A stretch of 64,000 nucleotides of DNA from positions 310,001-374,000 of the forward strand of contig JAGNLV010000004.1 of assembly GCA_017999435.1 (NCBI GenBank). Reading direction: 5' to 3'. Origin of the DNA: Candidatus Zixiibacteriota bacterium (GTDB lineage Bacteria > Zixibacteria > MSB-5A5 > GN15 > FEB-12). The notes under the pieces were generated by a model. It was not told the origin of the DNA. It did no database searches and worked only from the letters and a program-made list of their open reading frames with translations. Made by a program: the position numbers and the translations under genes. This document shows positions 8,994 through 17,828 of the stretch, in pieces; within the stretch, counting starts at the first letter, position 1; every line of letters starts with the position of its first letter.

Positions 8994-9149
8994 ACGCCAA
9001 CTCCTGCTCAGGTTTCCAGCAATCTGGCTCATGACACCAAAACTGGCAAGCGCTAATCCTTGGCCGGGCGGTCGAATTCGCTGCTCAATTACCGCGCCCG
9101 CCCAGCCGATATACCTATCAGGTACACCGGACCTTCCCTGGAGGATGAT

Positions 9150-9788
9150 ATGCGCAAAAACGCCCCCCTGCTGATCGCCCTGTTTCTTGCGACCGCCACC
9201 CTGGCCCCAGCCGTCGACTTCGGCTTCGGCCTCCAGGTGGATGACGAAGGGCGCAAGAGTTTCTACCTGGCAGTCAGCAACCACTACCAGGTTCCGGAGA
9301 AAGAGATTGTGGTGGTCCGCGAGCGGCACATTCCCGATGAAGAGATGCCGGTCGTCTTCTTCCTGGCCGCCCGCTGCAACGCCTCCCCGGCGACCATCAT
9401 CGACCTGCGCCTCGGCGGCAAGTCCTGGATGGACATCACCCTGCAGTTCGGCAAGACCGCCGAGATATTCTATGTGCCGGTCGAGGACGTGTCGGGCCCG
9501 CCCTATGGCCACGCCTACGGCCACTTCAAGAAGCATCCGAAAAACCGGTGGGGTGAAATCCGCCTGAGCGACGACGATGTCGTGAACTTCGTCAACCTCA
9601 AATTCATCTGCGACCACTACGGCTGGACCCCGAACGAGGTCATCAGGATGCGCCAGGACGGCCGCGGTTTCATCGACATCAACCGCGACATCAAGGACCG
9701 GAAGGCGGGCGCGAAAACACAGGCCAGCACCGGATCGAAAGACCAGCCCGCCAAGAACAAGGGCAAGGGGAAAGACAAGCAGAAGTAA
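9150..9788 (+). CDS. Secreted protein of unknown function with Lys-rich tail
   Basis: 212 aa with a typical signal peptide (MRKNAPLLIALFLATATLAP). The ATG sits six nt after GGAGG. The mature part is a compact domain with no motif I recognise. It ends in a low-complexity tail rich in Lys, Gly and Gln after about residue 185, possibly for binding a polyanion. It is divergent from the S46 peptidase and closed by its own terminator. No enzyme-like motif is seen. Confidence 0.7.
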   Translation: MRKNAPLLIALFLATATLAPAVDFGFGLQVDDEGRKSFYLAVSNHYQVPEKEIVVVRERHIPDEEMPVVFFLAARCNASPATIIDLRLGGKSWMDITLQFGKTAEIFYVPVEDVSGPPYGHAYGHFKKHPKNRWGEIRLSDDDVVNFVNLKFICDHYGWTPNEVIRMRQDGRGFIDINRDIKDRKAGAKTQASTGSKDQPAKNKGKGKDKQK

Positions 9789-9815
9789 TCCATCCCTCAA
9801 CACCGCCATCCCCGA

Positions 9816-9850
9816 CACGGGCCGCCTCTCCGGCGGCCCGTGGCTTTTTT
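9816..9850 (+). terminator. Rho-independent terminator after the secreted unknown gene
   Basis: Perfect 11-bp stem CACGGGCCGCC (9816-9826) with its complement at 9832-9842, a 5-nt loop, then GC and six T at 9845-9850. It lies 27 nt after the stop codon. Confidence 0.9.
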
Positions 9851-9908
9851 GGGGGAGCCCGATTGACAAGGGCCGGGCGGCGGCGTTCCTTGCAGCCGGA
9901 GATCGGTG

Positions 9909-11021
9909 ATGCATCTGCTCGCCCTGGAACCATACTACGCCGGCAGCCACCGCGCCTTCGTGGACGGTTGGATTGCCGGCAGCCGCCACCGCTGGACCTT
10001 GCTCACCCTGCCGGGCTACAAGTGGAAGTGGCGGATGCGCCACGCGCCCTTGACCTTCTGCGATGAAATTGCGGCCCGCCGGCGAGACGGCGAGCGGTGG
10101 GACGGTCTCTTCGCCACCGACATGGTCGACCTCGCCCAACTGCTGGGGCTGGCCCGCGCCGCTCTCGGCAACCTCCCGGCCGTTGTCTACTTCCACGAGA
10201 ACCAACTCACCTACCCCAGTCTCCATGCCGGGGAGCGGGACTACCACTTCGCCATGACGAACTTTTCGACGGCAGCGGTCGCCGCGGGCGTCTGGTTCAA
10301 CTCGGATTTCCACCGCCGCGAGTTTCTCGAGGGGTTGCGGTCCTTTTTCCGGCGGATGCCCGACTACCCTCCCCTGGCCTGGGTCGACCGGATCGCCGCG
10401 CGTTCGGAGGTGTATCCCCAGGGGATCGCCCCGCCGCGGCCGCTTTCAGCCCGGCCGCCCGGACCGCTGCGGATCCTCTGGGCCGCCCGGTGGGAGCATG
10501 ACAAGAACCCGGAGGACTTCTTCGCCGCCATGCGCGCGCTCCGCTCCCGGGGGGTCGATTTTCGTCTCAGCGTGATCGGCGAGCAGTTTTCCGAGGTACC
10601 GGCGGCCTTCGCCGAGGCCCGGCGGGAATTCGCCCCGCTCATCGACCGCTGGGGTTATCAGCCCGACCGCGCGGACTACGAGCGCGCCTTATCCGCCGCC
10701 GACCTCATCGTATCAACCGCCCGCCATGAATTCTTCGGCGTGGCCATTGTCGAGGCGGTCGCCGCCGGGATCCGGCCCGTGCTCCCTCAACGCCTCGCCT
10801 ACCCCGAGATATTCCCCCCGCAATCGTTTCCCGACTGGTACTATGACGGTACGGTGGCCGGGCTGGTCGACAAACTTGTCATGCTCGCCCGACGCTTCGC
10901 CGAGACCGGCTCCCTCCGGTCGCCGTCCCTCCCCGCCGGGGCGTCCGCGGCCGAGCGCTTCTTCTGGCCTGTTCTCGCCCCGCGGCTGGACGACGCCCTG
11001 GAAGCCGCGCTCCGGCGATAA
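9909..11021 (+). CDS. DUF3524 glycosyltransferase, homologue of tRNA-queuosine alpha-mannosyltransferase
   Basis: A 370-aa GT-B glycosyltransferase with the N-terminal DUF3524 domain. Typical family segments are seen: LALEPYYAGSHRAF at the start, LLTLPGYKWKWRMRH, DMVDLAQLLGLAR and VVYFHENQLTYP. A glycosyltransferase-1 half follows, containing LWAARWEHDKNPEDFF and the HEFFGVAIVEA nucleotide-sugar contact. The animal member of this family (GTDC1/QTMAN) mannosylates queuosine at position 34 of tRNA-Asp; bacterial members are much less studied, so the substrate here is inferred by homology only. The ATG at 9909 is preceded by GGAGA at six nt; a GTG three nt upstream is an alternative. Confidence 0.85.
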   Translation: MHLLALEPYYAGSHRAFVDGWIAGSRHRWTLLTLPGYKWKWRMRHAPLTFCDEIAARRRDGERWDGLFATDMVDLAQLLGLARAALGNLPAVVYFHENQLTYPSLHAGERDYHFAMTNFSTAAVAAGVWFNSDFHRREFLEGLRSFFRRMPDYPPLAWVDRIAARSEVYPQGIAPPRPLSARPPGPLRILWAARWEHDKNPEDFFAAMRALRSRGVDFRLSVIGEQFSEVPAAFAEARREFAPLIDRWGYQPDRADYERALSAADLIVSTARHEFFGVAIVEAVAAGIRPVLPQRLAYPEIFPPQSFPDWYYDGTVAGLVDKLVMLARRFAETGSLRSPSLPAGASAAERFFWPVLAPRLDDALEAALRR

Positions 11022-11171
11022 CCGTTGACTTCGCCCGACGACGGCCCGTATCTTGCGTTCGGCAGCAGCGTGGGGACAGCCTCTGCGATCACCCCGCGCG
11101 GTCACCCTGTACTGGCTGGACGAAACTCGCCGCCATTATCGAATTGACGACACAAGGAGAGTGTGGAGAAG

Positions 11172-14100
11172 ATGCGCAGAATAGTTGCAGCCGGGCTGGG
11201 CGTTGTGCTGCTGGCCGGCCTGCTCGGGGCCGCCTCCGGCCTGATCGGCCCGGCCGGCGATCCTTTTGACCCGACACTCCTTCGATCCCGCCCGCTTCAG
11301 TCGGGGGATAGCGCCGGCGACACGTCTCTGTCGATCACCGTGGAGCGGTCAGGCTTCCCGCTCATCCGCGTCTACGCCGACGTCCTGGATGAGAGCGACG
11401 GGCCGGTTGCGGGTCTCGCGGGGCCCGACTTTGCGGTGACCCAGGACGGTGCGCCGGTCTCTTTTTCCCTGCTTCCCGCGGCCGAGATTGGCTGCCCGGC
11501 GGCATTCTGCCTGGTTTTTGACGTCAGCCTGAGCATGGCGGGCGAGCCGCTCGCCTCAGCCCGCCGGGCCGCCCACCGGTTTGTTGACCGGATGGGGCCG
11601 TTCGACCGCGCCGCCGTGGTCTCCTTTGCCGACTGCGCCATGGTCAATGCTCCGTTCACCGACGACCGCGCCGCTCTTCACGCCGCCGTCGACTCGCTCG
11701 TTGCTCTCGGTTTGACCGCCTCGTTCGACGGCGTGTACCTGGGCGTCCAACTGGCCGCCGCCCAGCCGGGCAACCGTGCTGTCATTGCTTTCTCCGACGG
11801 CTGTGACAACAACAGCGCCTACTGCGATCTTCCGGCCGACGGTTGGGCCGACGGCTACGAGGACGATTCGGCGCTTGTCTGCGATCTCGCCCGCGCCGCC
11901 GCCGTCTCCGTCTACACTCTCACCTTCGGCACCCTCGACTCCGTCTGCGGCGATGCAATGGAGGCGTTCGCCCGCGGCTCCGGCGGTCTGCATCGGTACG
12001 CATCGGATGCCGACGCCGTCGACTCCGTTTTCGCCGCCATCCAGCACGCCGTGTGCAGCCGCTACCTGATCACCTACTTCAGCCCCGACTCCGCCGCCGA
12101 CCACGATTTCCATCTTGTCGAAGTGTGCGCGACGCTCGGTGGCGCCGTGTGCTGCGACACCGCGGTCTATCGCGAACCGGCGGTCCCGACAATCCACCTC
12201 GCCCCCACGACCCTGCAGCTCAGCGACACCTGTCAACCGGCCGCGGAAGATATCACGATTGAAGCGCTCGCAGAGGATCCCGGCGGCGCAGGGCTTCAGG
12301 ATGTACGGCTCTTCTACCGCCAGGTGGGAGCCGCTCCGGAGCCGTACCGGGATGTCGCCATGATCGCGGTCGGCGGGGACCGGTATGCGGTGGTCCTCCC
12401 GGCCGGCGCGTGGCCGCCGGACGCGGCGGGCTTCGACTATTTCATCAGCGCGGCCAACGGCGACGTCACCGTCACCCTGCCCGCCGTCGATCCCTTCCAG
12501 CTTCCCTTCGCGGTCAGTTTCTGTCCTAACCAGCCGCCCGAGATTTCTGCGGCGGCCGCGGTGTGTGTCGACTCGGGTGCGCTCCTCTCTGCCGTCGTGC
12601 GCGACGATCCCGACGGTGTCGCCCGTGCCATCGCCGTCGTGTTCGACGGCGGCCTTCCGAGTGTGTACGACATGCTCCCGGTCGGGGGCGATACGTTTGC
12701 GGTTGCCCTTCCGCGCGTGCCGCAAAACGCCCGCCTCCTCCTGTCTGTCCGGGCATGGGATAATCTGGGCCTCTCCCGCACAACCGTGCCGCTGGATTGG
12801 CACTGCGGCCTGCTGCCCGAGGACAACTGGATTGCGCTTGTCTGTTCCGGCCCGGTTTTCGCCGGCCGATCGCTGCGGCCGGGCGACTCCCTAAGGGTTT
12901 TCGATCCCGACGGCGTCCTCTCGGGGAGCGCCGTGGTCGGCGATGATTCCACCTTCGGCTCGCTGCGCGTGGTCGGCGACGACCCCTCCACTCCGCTCGT
13001 TGACGAGGGCGCGGAACCGGGCGACCTGCTGACCTTCACCCTGAACGCTGTTGAGGTCCTGCTGACGCCGCCGGTTTTTTTCAGGGCGCCGGGCGACACT
13101 ATCGAAGTCTGCGATCGCGTCTCCTGCCGGCACTTCGCGCTTGACCCGGGCTGGCACCTCATCTCCTGGAACCGCGCCTTCCGCGCCGACATCGACTCCC
13201 TCGTCTCGCTCCTCGGCGGCGCCGCCTGTGTCGACGTGGTCCTGGGTTTTGAGCGGGGCGGTCTCACGTACGATCCGAATCTGGTCGAATTCTCGACCCT
13301 CTTCGAGGCCGATTACCACCGCGCCTACTGGCTCCGGCTCGCCTGCCCGGCGACGTTCGATATTTGCGGAGGAGCGATCGCGCCGCACGACACGCTCCCG
13401 GTGCGCCGCGGGTTCAACCTGGTCCCCTGCTGGCCCGACAGTTCGCTCCCCGTCGAGACCGCCTGGGCCTCCATCCTCGAATTCACCGACGTCGGCCTGG
13501 GCTTTGACGGAGGCAGCCGTATCTGGCTTCCCGACGGCGACAGCGCCAACACGCTCACGGAGCTCGCCCCCGGTTTCGGCTACTGGGTCCACGCGGACCG
13601 GGACGGATACCTCGTGTATCCGGGATGGTCCTCTCCTGCCGGCCGGCCTCTGCCGGACGAACCCTTCGGCCTGGCCGCGCCGGCCGTACCGGCCACCCAG
13701 ACCTGGATGTCGGTCTACGGCGTCGGGCCCGCCTGCGACGGCCTGCCTGTTGCTGATGGCGCCGTCATTGAATTCCACACATCGGGCGGCGTGCTCTGCG
13801 GACGGGGGGCGATTGAGGACGGGATCCTTCCCTTCACCCCGGTCTACGGGGCCTCCACAGCCGCGCCCCTCTACCCGCGGCCGGGGGACACGCTCACGGT
13901 TTGGGTCGACGGGTCTCCGGTTCTCCCGCCCCTGGTCTTTCAGGGTCACGGCAGCCGTGTCCCTTTGCCGGCTCTCCGGTCATCCGCATCGGGCCCGGAT
14001 TCTCCCCGCCTGCCTTCCGCCTACGTCCTCCGGCAGAACTACCCGAACCCGTTCAACCCGCAGACTGTCATCTCCTTTGACCTGCCGCTTCCCGGCCGGG

Positions 14101-14294
14101 TGGCCCTGACTGTCTACAACATCCTCGGCCGGGAGACCGCGGTGCTCGCCGATCAAAGGTACCCCGCCGGGACCCATGCGGTGATCTGGGACGGGCTCGA
14201 TAAGGACGGACGGCCGGTCGGTTCGGGAGTCTATCTCTACCGGTTGGAGGCAGGCGGCGCGGTGTTGAGCCGCAAGATGCTGCTCTTGAGGTGA
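11172..14294 (+). CDS. Secreted VWA-domain protein with YPNPFNP (type IX-like) C-terminal sorting domain
   Basis: About 1040 aa. An N-terminal signal peptide (RRIVAAGLGVVLLAGLLGAA) is followed by a von Willebrand A domain at about residues 95-290 with the metal-site motif DVSLS. Several Ig-like or unassigned beta-rich regions come next, then a C-terminal domain with NYPNPFNPQTVISF, a VYNILGRE core and GVYLYRLEAGG. This last domain is the FlgD-Ig-like tail found on exported proteins of FCB phyla and is used for type IX secretion in Bacteroidetes. The start is ambiguous: GTG at 11163 (AAGGAGA three nt upstream) or ATG at 11172. An adhesive or surface role is plausible. Confidence 0.85.
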   Translation: MRRIVAAGLGVVLLAGLLGAASGLIGPAGDPFDPTLLRSRPLQSGDSAGDTSLSITVERSGFPLIRVYADVLDESDGPVAGLAGPDFAVTQDGAPVSFSLLPAAEIGCPAAFCLVFDVSLSMAGEPLASARRAAHRFVDRMGPFDRAAVVSFADCAMVNAPFTDDRAALHAAVDSLVALGLTASFDGVYLGVQLAAAQPGNRAVIAFSDGCDNNSAYCDLPADGWADGYEDDSALVCDLARAAAVSVYTLTFGTLDSVCGDAMEAFARGSGGLHRYASDADAVDSVFAAIQHAVCSRYLITYFSPDSAADHDFHLVEVCATLGGAVCCDTAVYREPAVPTIHLAPTTLQLSDTCQPAAEDITIEALAEDPGGAGLQDVRLFYRQVGAAPEPYRDVAMIAVGGDRYAVVLPAGAWPPDAAGFDYFISAANGDVTVTLPAVDPFQLPFAVSFCPNQPPEISAAAAVCVDSGALLSAVVRDDPDGVARAIAVVFDGGLPSVYDMLPVGGDTFAVALPRVPQNARLLLSVRAWDNLGLSRTTVPLDWHCGLLPEDNWIALVCSGPVFAGRSLRPGDSLRVFDPDGVLSGSAVVGDDSTFGSLRVVGDDPSTPLVDEGAEPGDLLTFTLNAVEVLLTPPVFFRAPGDTIEVCDRVSCRHFALDPGWHLISWNRAFRADIDSLVSLLGGAACVDVVLGFERGGLTYDPNLVEFSTLFEADYHRAYWLRLACPATFDICGGAIAPHDTLPVRRGFNLVPCWPDSSLPVETAWASILEFTDVGLGFDGGSRIWLPDGDSANTLTELAPGFGYWVHADRDGYLVYPGWSSPAGRPLPDEPFGLAAPAVPATQTWMSVYGVGPACDGLPVADGAVIEFHTSGGVLCGRGAIEDGILPFTPVYGASTAAPLYPRPGDTLTVWVDGSPVLPPLVFQGHGSRVPLPALRSSASGPDSPRLPSAYVLRQNYPNPFNPQTVISFDLPLPGRVALTVYNILGRETAVLADQRYPAGTHAVIWDGLDKDGRPVGSGVYLYRLEAGGAVLSRKMLLLR

Positions 14295-14415
14295 GGGGCG
14301 GTAGCATTTGCGCCGCGCAGGATCGAGTTGCCCGGCGGCCCGAATATGCCGATATTGTCCGTGTCCCCTGATCCGTTTCCGCAAGACGCGGGCAGGCGTG
14401 GGGAAAGGAGACTCG

Positions 14416-15522
14416 ATGTCGCACGTGGTCGGATCCCGTTGGGCCGCGCTCATTCTGCCGGCCGCGCTCGTGGTGGCTTTCTCGGCCCGCTCCGAAGTGA
14501 TCTCTTATCAGGGCCGTCTGACTGATCCCGACGGGCTCCCGATCGCGGACAGCCTCTACTCGATGACCTTCTCCCTCTATGCCGACTCCACGGGCGGCGC
14601 CCCGCTGTGGCAGGAGACGGCCACCGTTCCGACCTACCGCGGTCTGTTCGTGCACCTGCTCGGGGCCGTGAGCGACCTCCCCTCGGCCCTGTTCGCCGAT
14701 CACAGTGCGCTCTTTCTGCAGGTCACGCTCGGGGGAGCGGACCTCGCGCCCCGCACGCGTCTCGCCGCAGCCCCGTCGGCCATGGTTGCGCGCCAGTTGT
14801 ACCTGACCGATGCTGCCGGCGGCTTGCTCGGCCGCACGGTCAATGATTCGGGCGGCGCCTTCATCCTCTACGACACCGCCGGCGCCCTCGGCATCGCGCT
14901 CCGCGGCGGCCGCGCCTCCGATTCGGCCGTCGTGTTCCCGGACTCGGCGATCAACGCCGACGAGATCCTCGATGAGCCCGGCATCGTCAACGGCATCAGC
15001 AGCGATATCATCACGCTCTCGACCGCCGAGATGACTGACCTGGTGACGGTCGAGATCACCATACCCTACGACGGCCTGATCGTCCTCTACGGCAAGTGCT
15101 ACGCCGTGCTATCGGGCACCACCGGCCCCAACGGCGCGCAGGTGCAGATCGACGCCGTCGAGGGGGGGCTCCCGATTTTTCCGTACTACACGCAGGCCGG
15201 CCTGAGCGGCTTTGTCAACACCGGCGCCAACTACTTCCCCGCCGTGGTCACGCGCACGTACTACAAAGAGGCCGGCACGTACGAATTCCGCCTCGAGGCC
15301 AAAGCGACCCAACCGTCGCCGGCGCTCGCCCAGACCTGGGACCATGTCCTCACCGCCCTGTATTTCCCGACCGCCTACGGCTACACGACGGTGAGCACGA
15401 AGACGGCCGGGGGGGTGGCCACACCGCCGCCCGGCTCGGACAGCCGGGGGAGCGGCCGCCTCGGGGAGACCATTCGGGACGACGCCCCTCTGGTCGGGGA
15501 CAGCGCGCGCACCGACCGGTGA
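14416..15522 (+). CDS. Secreted protein with YQGRLTDPDG-type N-terminal domain
   Basis: 368 aa with a signal peptide cleaved near AFSARS. The mature N-terminus, VISYQGRLTDPDGLPI followed by DSLYSMTFSLYAD, is the recurring start of a family of large, often surface or fibre-like proteins in environmental FCB bacteria. The rest is beta-rich and ends in a Gly/Ser/Pro-rich tail. ATG 14416 is preceded by AAAGGAG at five nt. It follows the VWA protein at 121 nt and may be cotranscribed. Enzyme motifs are absent. Confidence 0.75.
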   Translation: MSHVVGSRWAALILPAALVVAFSARSEVISYQGRLTDPDGLPIADSLYSMTFSLYADSTGGAPLWQETATVPTYRGLFVHLLGAVSDLPSALFADHSALFLQVTLGGADLAPRTRLAAAPSAMVARQLYLTDAAGGLLGRTVNDSGGAFILYDTAGALGIALRGGRASDSAVVFPDSAINADEILDEPGIVNGISSDIITLSTAEMTDLVTVEITIPYDGLIVLYGKCYAVLSGTTGPNGAQVQIDAVEGGLPIFPYYTQAGLSGFVNTGANYFPAVVTRTYYKEAGTYEFRLEAKATQPSPALAQTWDHVLTALYFPTAYGYTTVSTKTAGGVATPPPGSDSRGSGRLGETIRDDAPLVGDSARTDR

Positions 15523-15757
15523 CCGCCGGCGGCGGCAACCCTTTTCATCGCTGCGCAAAAAATGGCCAATTTGGAGCCGTCAAATCTTTTTTGGAACCGG
15601 CGCCGGCGGCCCCGGTTAGAAATCACAGCGGGACCGGGATGTCCCCTTCCCCGCCATTCCGATAGAAGGAGCGTGTACCGCCGATCGATAGCGAAACCTG
15701 AATTACCGCCTCAACGGACCGAGCGCTCGCGCTCGCCGGGAAAGGAGCCGCTGATTC

Positions 15758-16264
15758 ATGATCGCCTTCGTCCGCCCGCGGGGAGTGGGCGTGTTGCTCG
15801 CCGCCCTGGTGCTGTCGGCCGCCGCCGTCCCCTGTCTGGCCGCCCCGCCCGACTCCCTCAACGCACTGCAGACCGCTCTGGCGGATTCGCTCGACCTGAA
15901 CGGCAAGGTCGTGTATGTCGACTTCTGGGCCTCGTGGTGCGTGCCCTGCCGCCACTCTTTCCCCTGGATGCAGGCCCTCTCCGACAAGTTCCGCAACCGC
16001 GGTCTCGAGATCATCGCCGTCGGCGTCGACCAGGACCACCGCGCGGCGGTGAAGTTCCTCGAGGAGAACCGCACCGCTTTCCCGATCGTCTTCGATTCGA
16101 CCGGCCGTCTGGCCAAGCTCTATGAACTGGAGGCGATGCCCACCTCCTTCCTCTATGACCGGAGCGGCCGCCTTGTCTCCACTCACCGGGGCTTCCGCCC
16201 GGATGAGACCGACAGTCTCGAGGCGGCCATTGTCCGCCTGCTCGACAAGGGAGGGGCGCAGTGA
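15758..16264 (+). CDS. TlpA/ResA-like periplasmic thioredoxin
   Basis: 168 aa. A signal sequence (about residues 1-29) is followed by a thioredoxin fold with the redox motif WCVPC (Cys61, Cys64) and cis-proline Pro128 in AMPTSF. The ribosome site GGAAAGGAG lies upstream. TlpA-like proteins reduce disulfides in envelope proteins. It is first in a cassette in which every gene overlaps the next; the following gene starts inside its stop codon (GTGA), so it likely services the DUF4266/DUF3570 partners. Confidence 0.88.
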   Translation: MIAFVRPRGVGVLLAALVLSAAAVPCLAAPPDSLNALQTALADSLDLNGKVVYVDFWASWCVPCRHSFPWMQALSDKFRNRGLEIIAVGVDQDHRAAVKFLEENRTAFPIVFDSTGRLAKLYELEAMPTSFLYDRSGRLVSTHRGFRPDETDSLEAAIVRLLDKGGAQ

Positions 16265-16494
16265 GACGGCTTCGATTCTTCGTGCTTTCGGCCGGGGCTT
16301 TCGCGCTCGCGGCCGTCCTCTCCGGGTGCGCCGCCGTCGGCGTGCAGGTCTGGGAACGCGACGTTCTCTCCAAACCGGAAATGCAGATGGACAGCCATGC
16401 GCTCGACCGCGCCCTGGATGACCACATCTATTTCAGCAAGGAGGCTTCCAGCGGCGGGCGCAGCTTCGGCGGCGGGGGATGCGGATGCAATTGA
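16261..16494 (+). CDS. DUF4266 small lipoprotein
   Basis: 77 aa with GTG start overlapping the thioredoxin stop. A lipoprotein signal ends LSGC (Cys23). The mature protein has the DUF4266 signature: VWERDVLSKPEMQMD, then LDDHIYFSKEASSGG, ending in a Gly-rich stretch with GGGGCGCN. The terminal Cys-Gly-Cys could be the substrate of the neighbouring thioredoxin or a metal site; this is inference. No function has been assigned to the family. Confidence 0.9.
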   Translation: MRRLRFFVLSAGAFALAAVLSGCAAVGVQVWERDVLSKPEMQMDSHALDRALDDHIYFSKEASSGGRSFGGGGCGCN

Positions 16495-17828
16495 CCAACC
16501 GGCCGCCTCTCCGAGGCGCGCTCAGCGCCCTCACCGCGGCCCTGCTCGGGACCGGCGCGGCCGCGTCCGAGGGGCGGAATCGCGTGGAATCGTCGATCCT
16601 CCTGTATTCCGAGGTCGACCGCGTGCAGGCGGCCGAAGCGATCATCGGCCTGGGCCGGGCGCTCAAGGGGGACCGGATGCTCAGCGCGCGGCTGACCCTC
16701 GACGGCCTCACCGGCGCCTCGCCCAACGGCGCCACGCCGTCGGCCCGCGTGCAAACCTTCACCCGCCCCTCCGGCGAGGGCGGTTATTCCGTAAAGCCGG
16801 GCGAGATTCCGCTCGACGACACCTTCAAAGACACGCGCTACAGCTTCGACGGCAGTCTGGCTCAGCCGCTCGACCGCCTCACCACCATTGTCCTCGGCGC
16901 CCACTACTCGGGCGAGCATGACTACACATCCCTGGGGGCCAGTGTCGGTCTCTCCCGCGACCTGAATCGGAAGAACACGACGCTGTCCGCCTCGGCCGCC
17001 TATTCGCGCGACCGGGTCCGCCCCGAAGGCGGTCCTCCTGACCCGCTGAGTTCGATGAGCGCGCGGGCCGACGACGATGATGACGACGACGCAGGCGAGC
17101 GGGAGCTCGCCGCTCAGGATGACGACGGCGACGACGATGACGACGAGGACCGTGAGAGCGACGCCGGCGAGGGGAAGAACGTGTACGACGTCGTCTTCGG
17201 CCTCACGCAGGTGCTTAATCGACAGACCGTCCTCCGTCTCAACTACTCCTACAACCACTCGTCCGGCTACCTGAACGATCCCTACAAGATAGTGAGCGTT
17301 GTGCAGGGACCGGGTGGTCCCGACGCCGGCGAACCGGTCGATTACCTCTATGAGGCCCGTCCCGACGGCCGCGCCAAGCAGGCGGTTTTCGCCCAACTGC
17401 GCCGCTACCTGAGCGGGCACACGATCGACCTCTCCTACCGCTACTTCTGGGACGACTGGGGCGTGACCTCCCAGACCGTTGAACTTTTCTACCGACTGCC
17501 CGTGAAAGCCGGGCACGCGCTCCAGCCCCACGTCCGCTGGTACCGCCAGACGGAGGCGGACTTCTACCGCGTTTTCCTGGTCGAGGCCGCTCCGGCGCCG
17601 GCCCATGCCTCGGCCGACTACCGGCTGGCTCCGTTTCACGCGGTGACGGCCGGGCTGCAGTACCTGTTCCCGGTCGGTCAGGGGGTTCAGGTGAGCCTCG
17701 GCGGCGAGTACTATCACCAGGCGGGGGATATCAGCCCGCCCCGTTCGATGGGCGTGCTGAGCACGTACGAGTTGTTCCCCGACATGGACGCCGTCATGGT
17801 CCGGGCCGGATTCGACTATGAATTCTAA
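16479..17828 (+). CDS. DUF3570 outer-membrane-like protein with candidate ApbE flavinylation motif
   Basis: 449 aa, signal peptide ending near AAASEG. The C-terminal two thirds consist of alternating amphipathic strands ending in aromatic residues (final FDYEF), as in beta-barrels. At residues 75-81 it has D-G-L-T-G-A-S, which fits the D-x-x-[ST]-G-A-[ST] pattern to which ApbE attaches FMN on NqrB/NqrC/RnfG-type proteins. An acidic insert, almost pure Asp/Glu, covers residues about 198-229. The gene overlaps DUF4266 by 16 nt and apbE by 11 nt. The product would be an envelope flavoprotein if the motif is used. Confidence 0.88.
   Translation: MRMQLTNRPPLRGALSALTAALLGTGAAASEGRNRVESSILLYSEVDRVQAAEAIIGLGRALKGDRMLSARLTLDGLTGASPNGATPSARVQTFTRPSGEGGYSVKPGEIPLDDTFKDTRYSFDGSLAQPLDRLTTIVLGAHYSGEHDYTSLGASVGLSRDLNRKNTTLSASAAYSRDRVRPEGGPPDPLSSMSARADDDDDDDAGERELAAQDDDGDDDDDEDRESDAGEGKNVYDVVFGLTQVLNRQTVLRLNYSYNHSSGYLNDPYKIVSVVQGPGGPDAGEPVDYLYEARPDGRAKQAVFAQLRRYLSGHTIDLSYRYFWDDWGVTSQTVELFYRLPVKAGHALQPHVRWYRQTEADFYRVFLVEAAPAPAHASADYRLAPFHAVTAGLQYLFPVGQGVQVSLGGEYYHQAGDISPPRSMGVLSTYELFPDMDAVMVRAGFDYEF

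Noticed and set aside
8994-10313. N-terminal extension of the S46 peptidase reading frame by about 440 codons
   Set aside because: It runs antisense through two well supported plus-strand genes, and AGGAG at 8993 marks the real start.
17070-17130. GAC/GAT repeats resembling a tandem repeat or CRISPR-like tract
   Set aside because: They encode the Asp-rich insert within an intact reading frame; no spacers or palindromic repeats.
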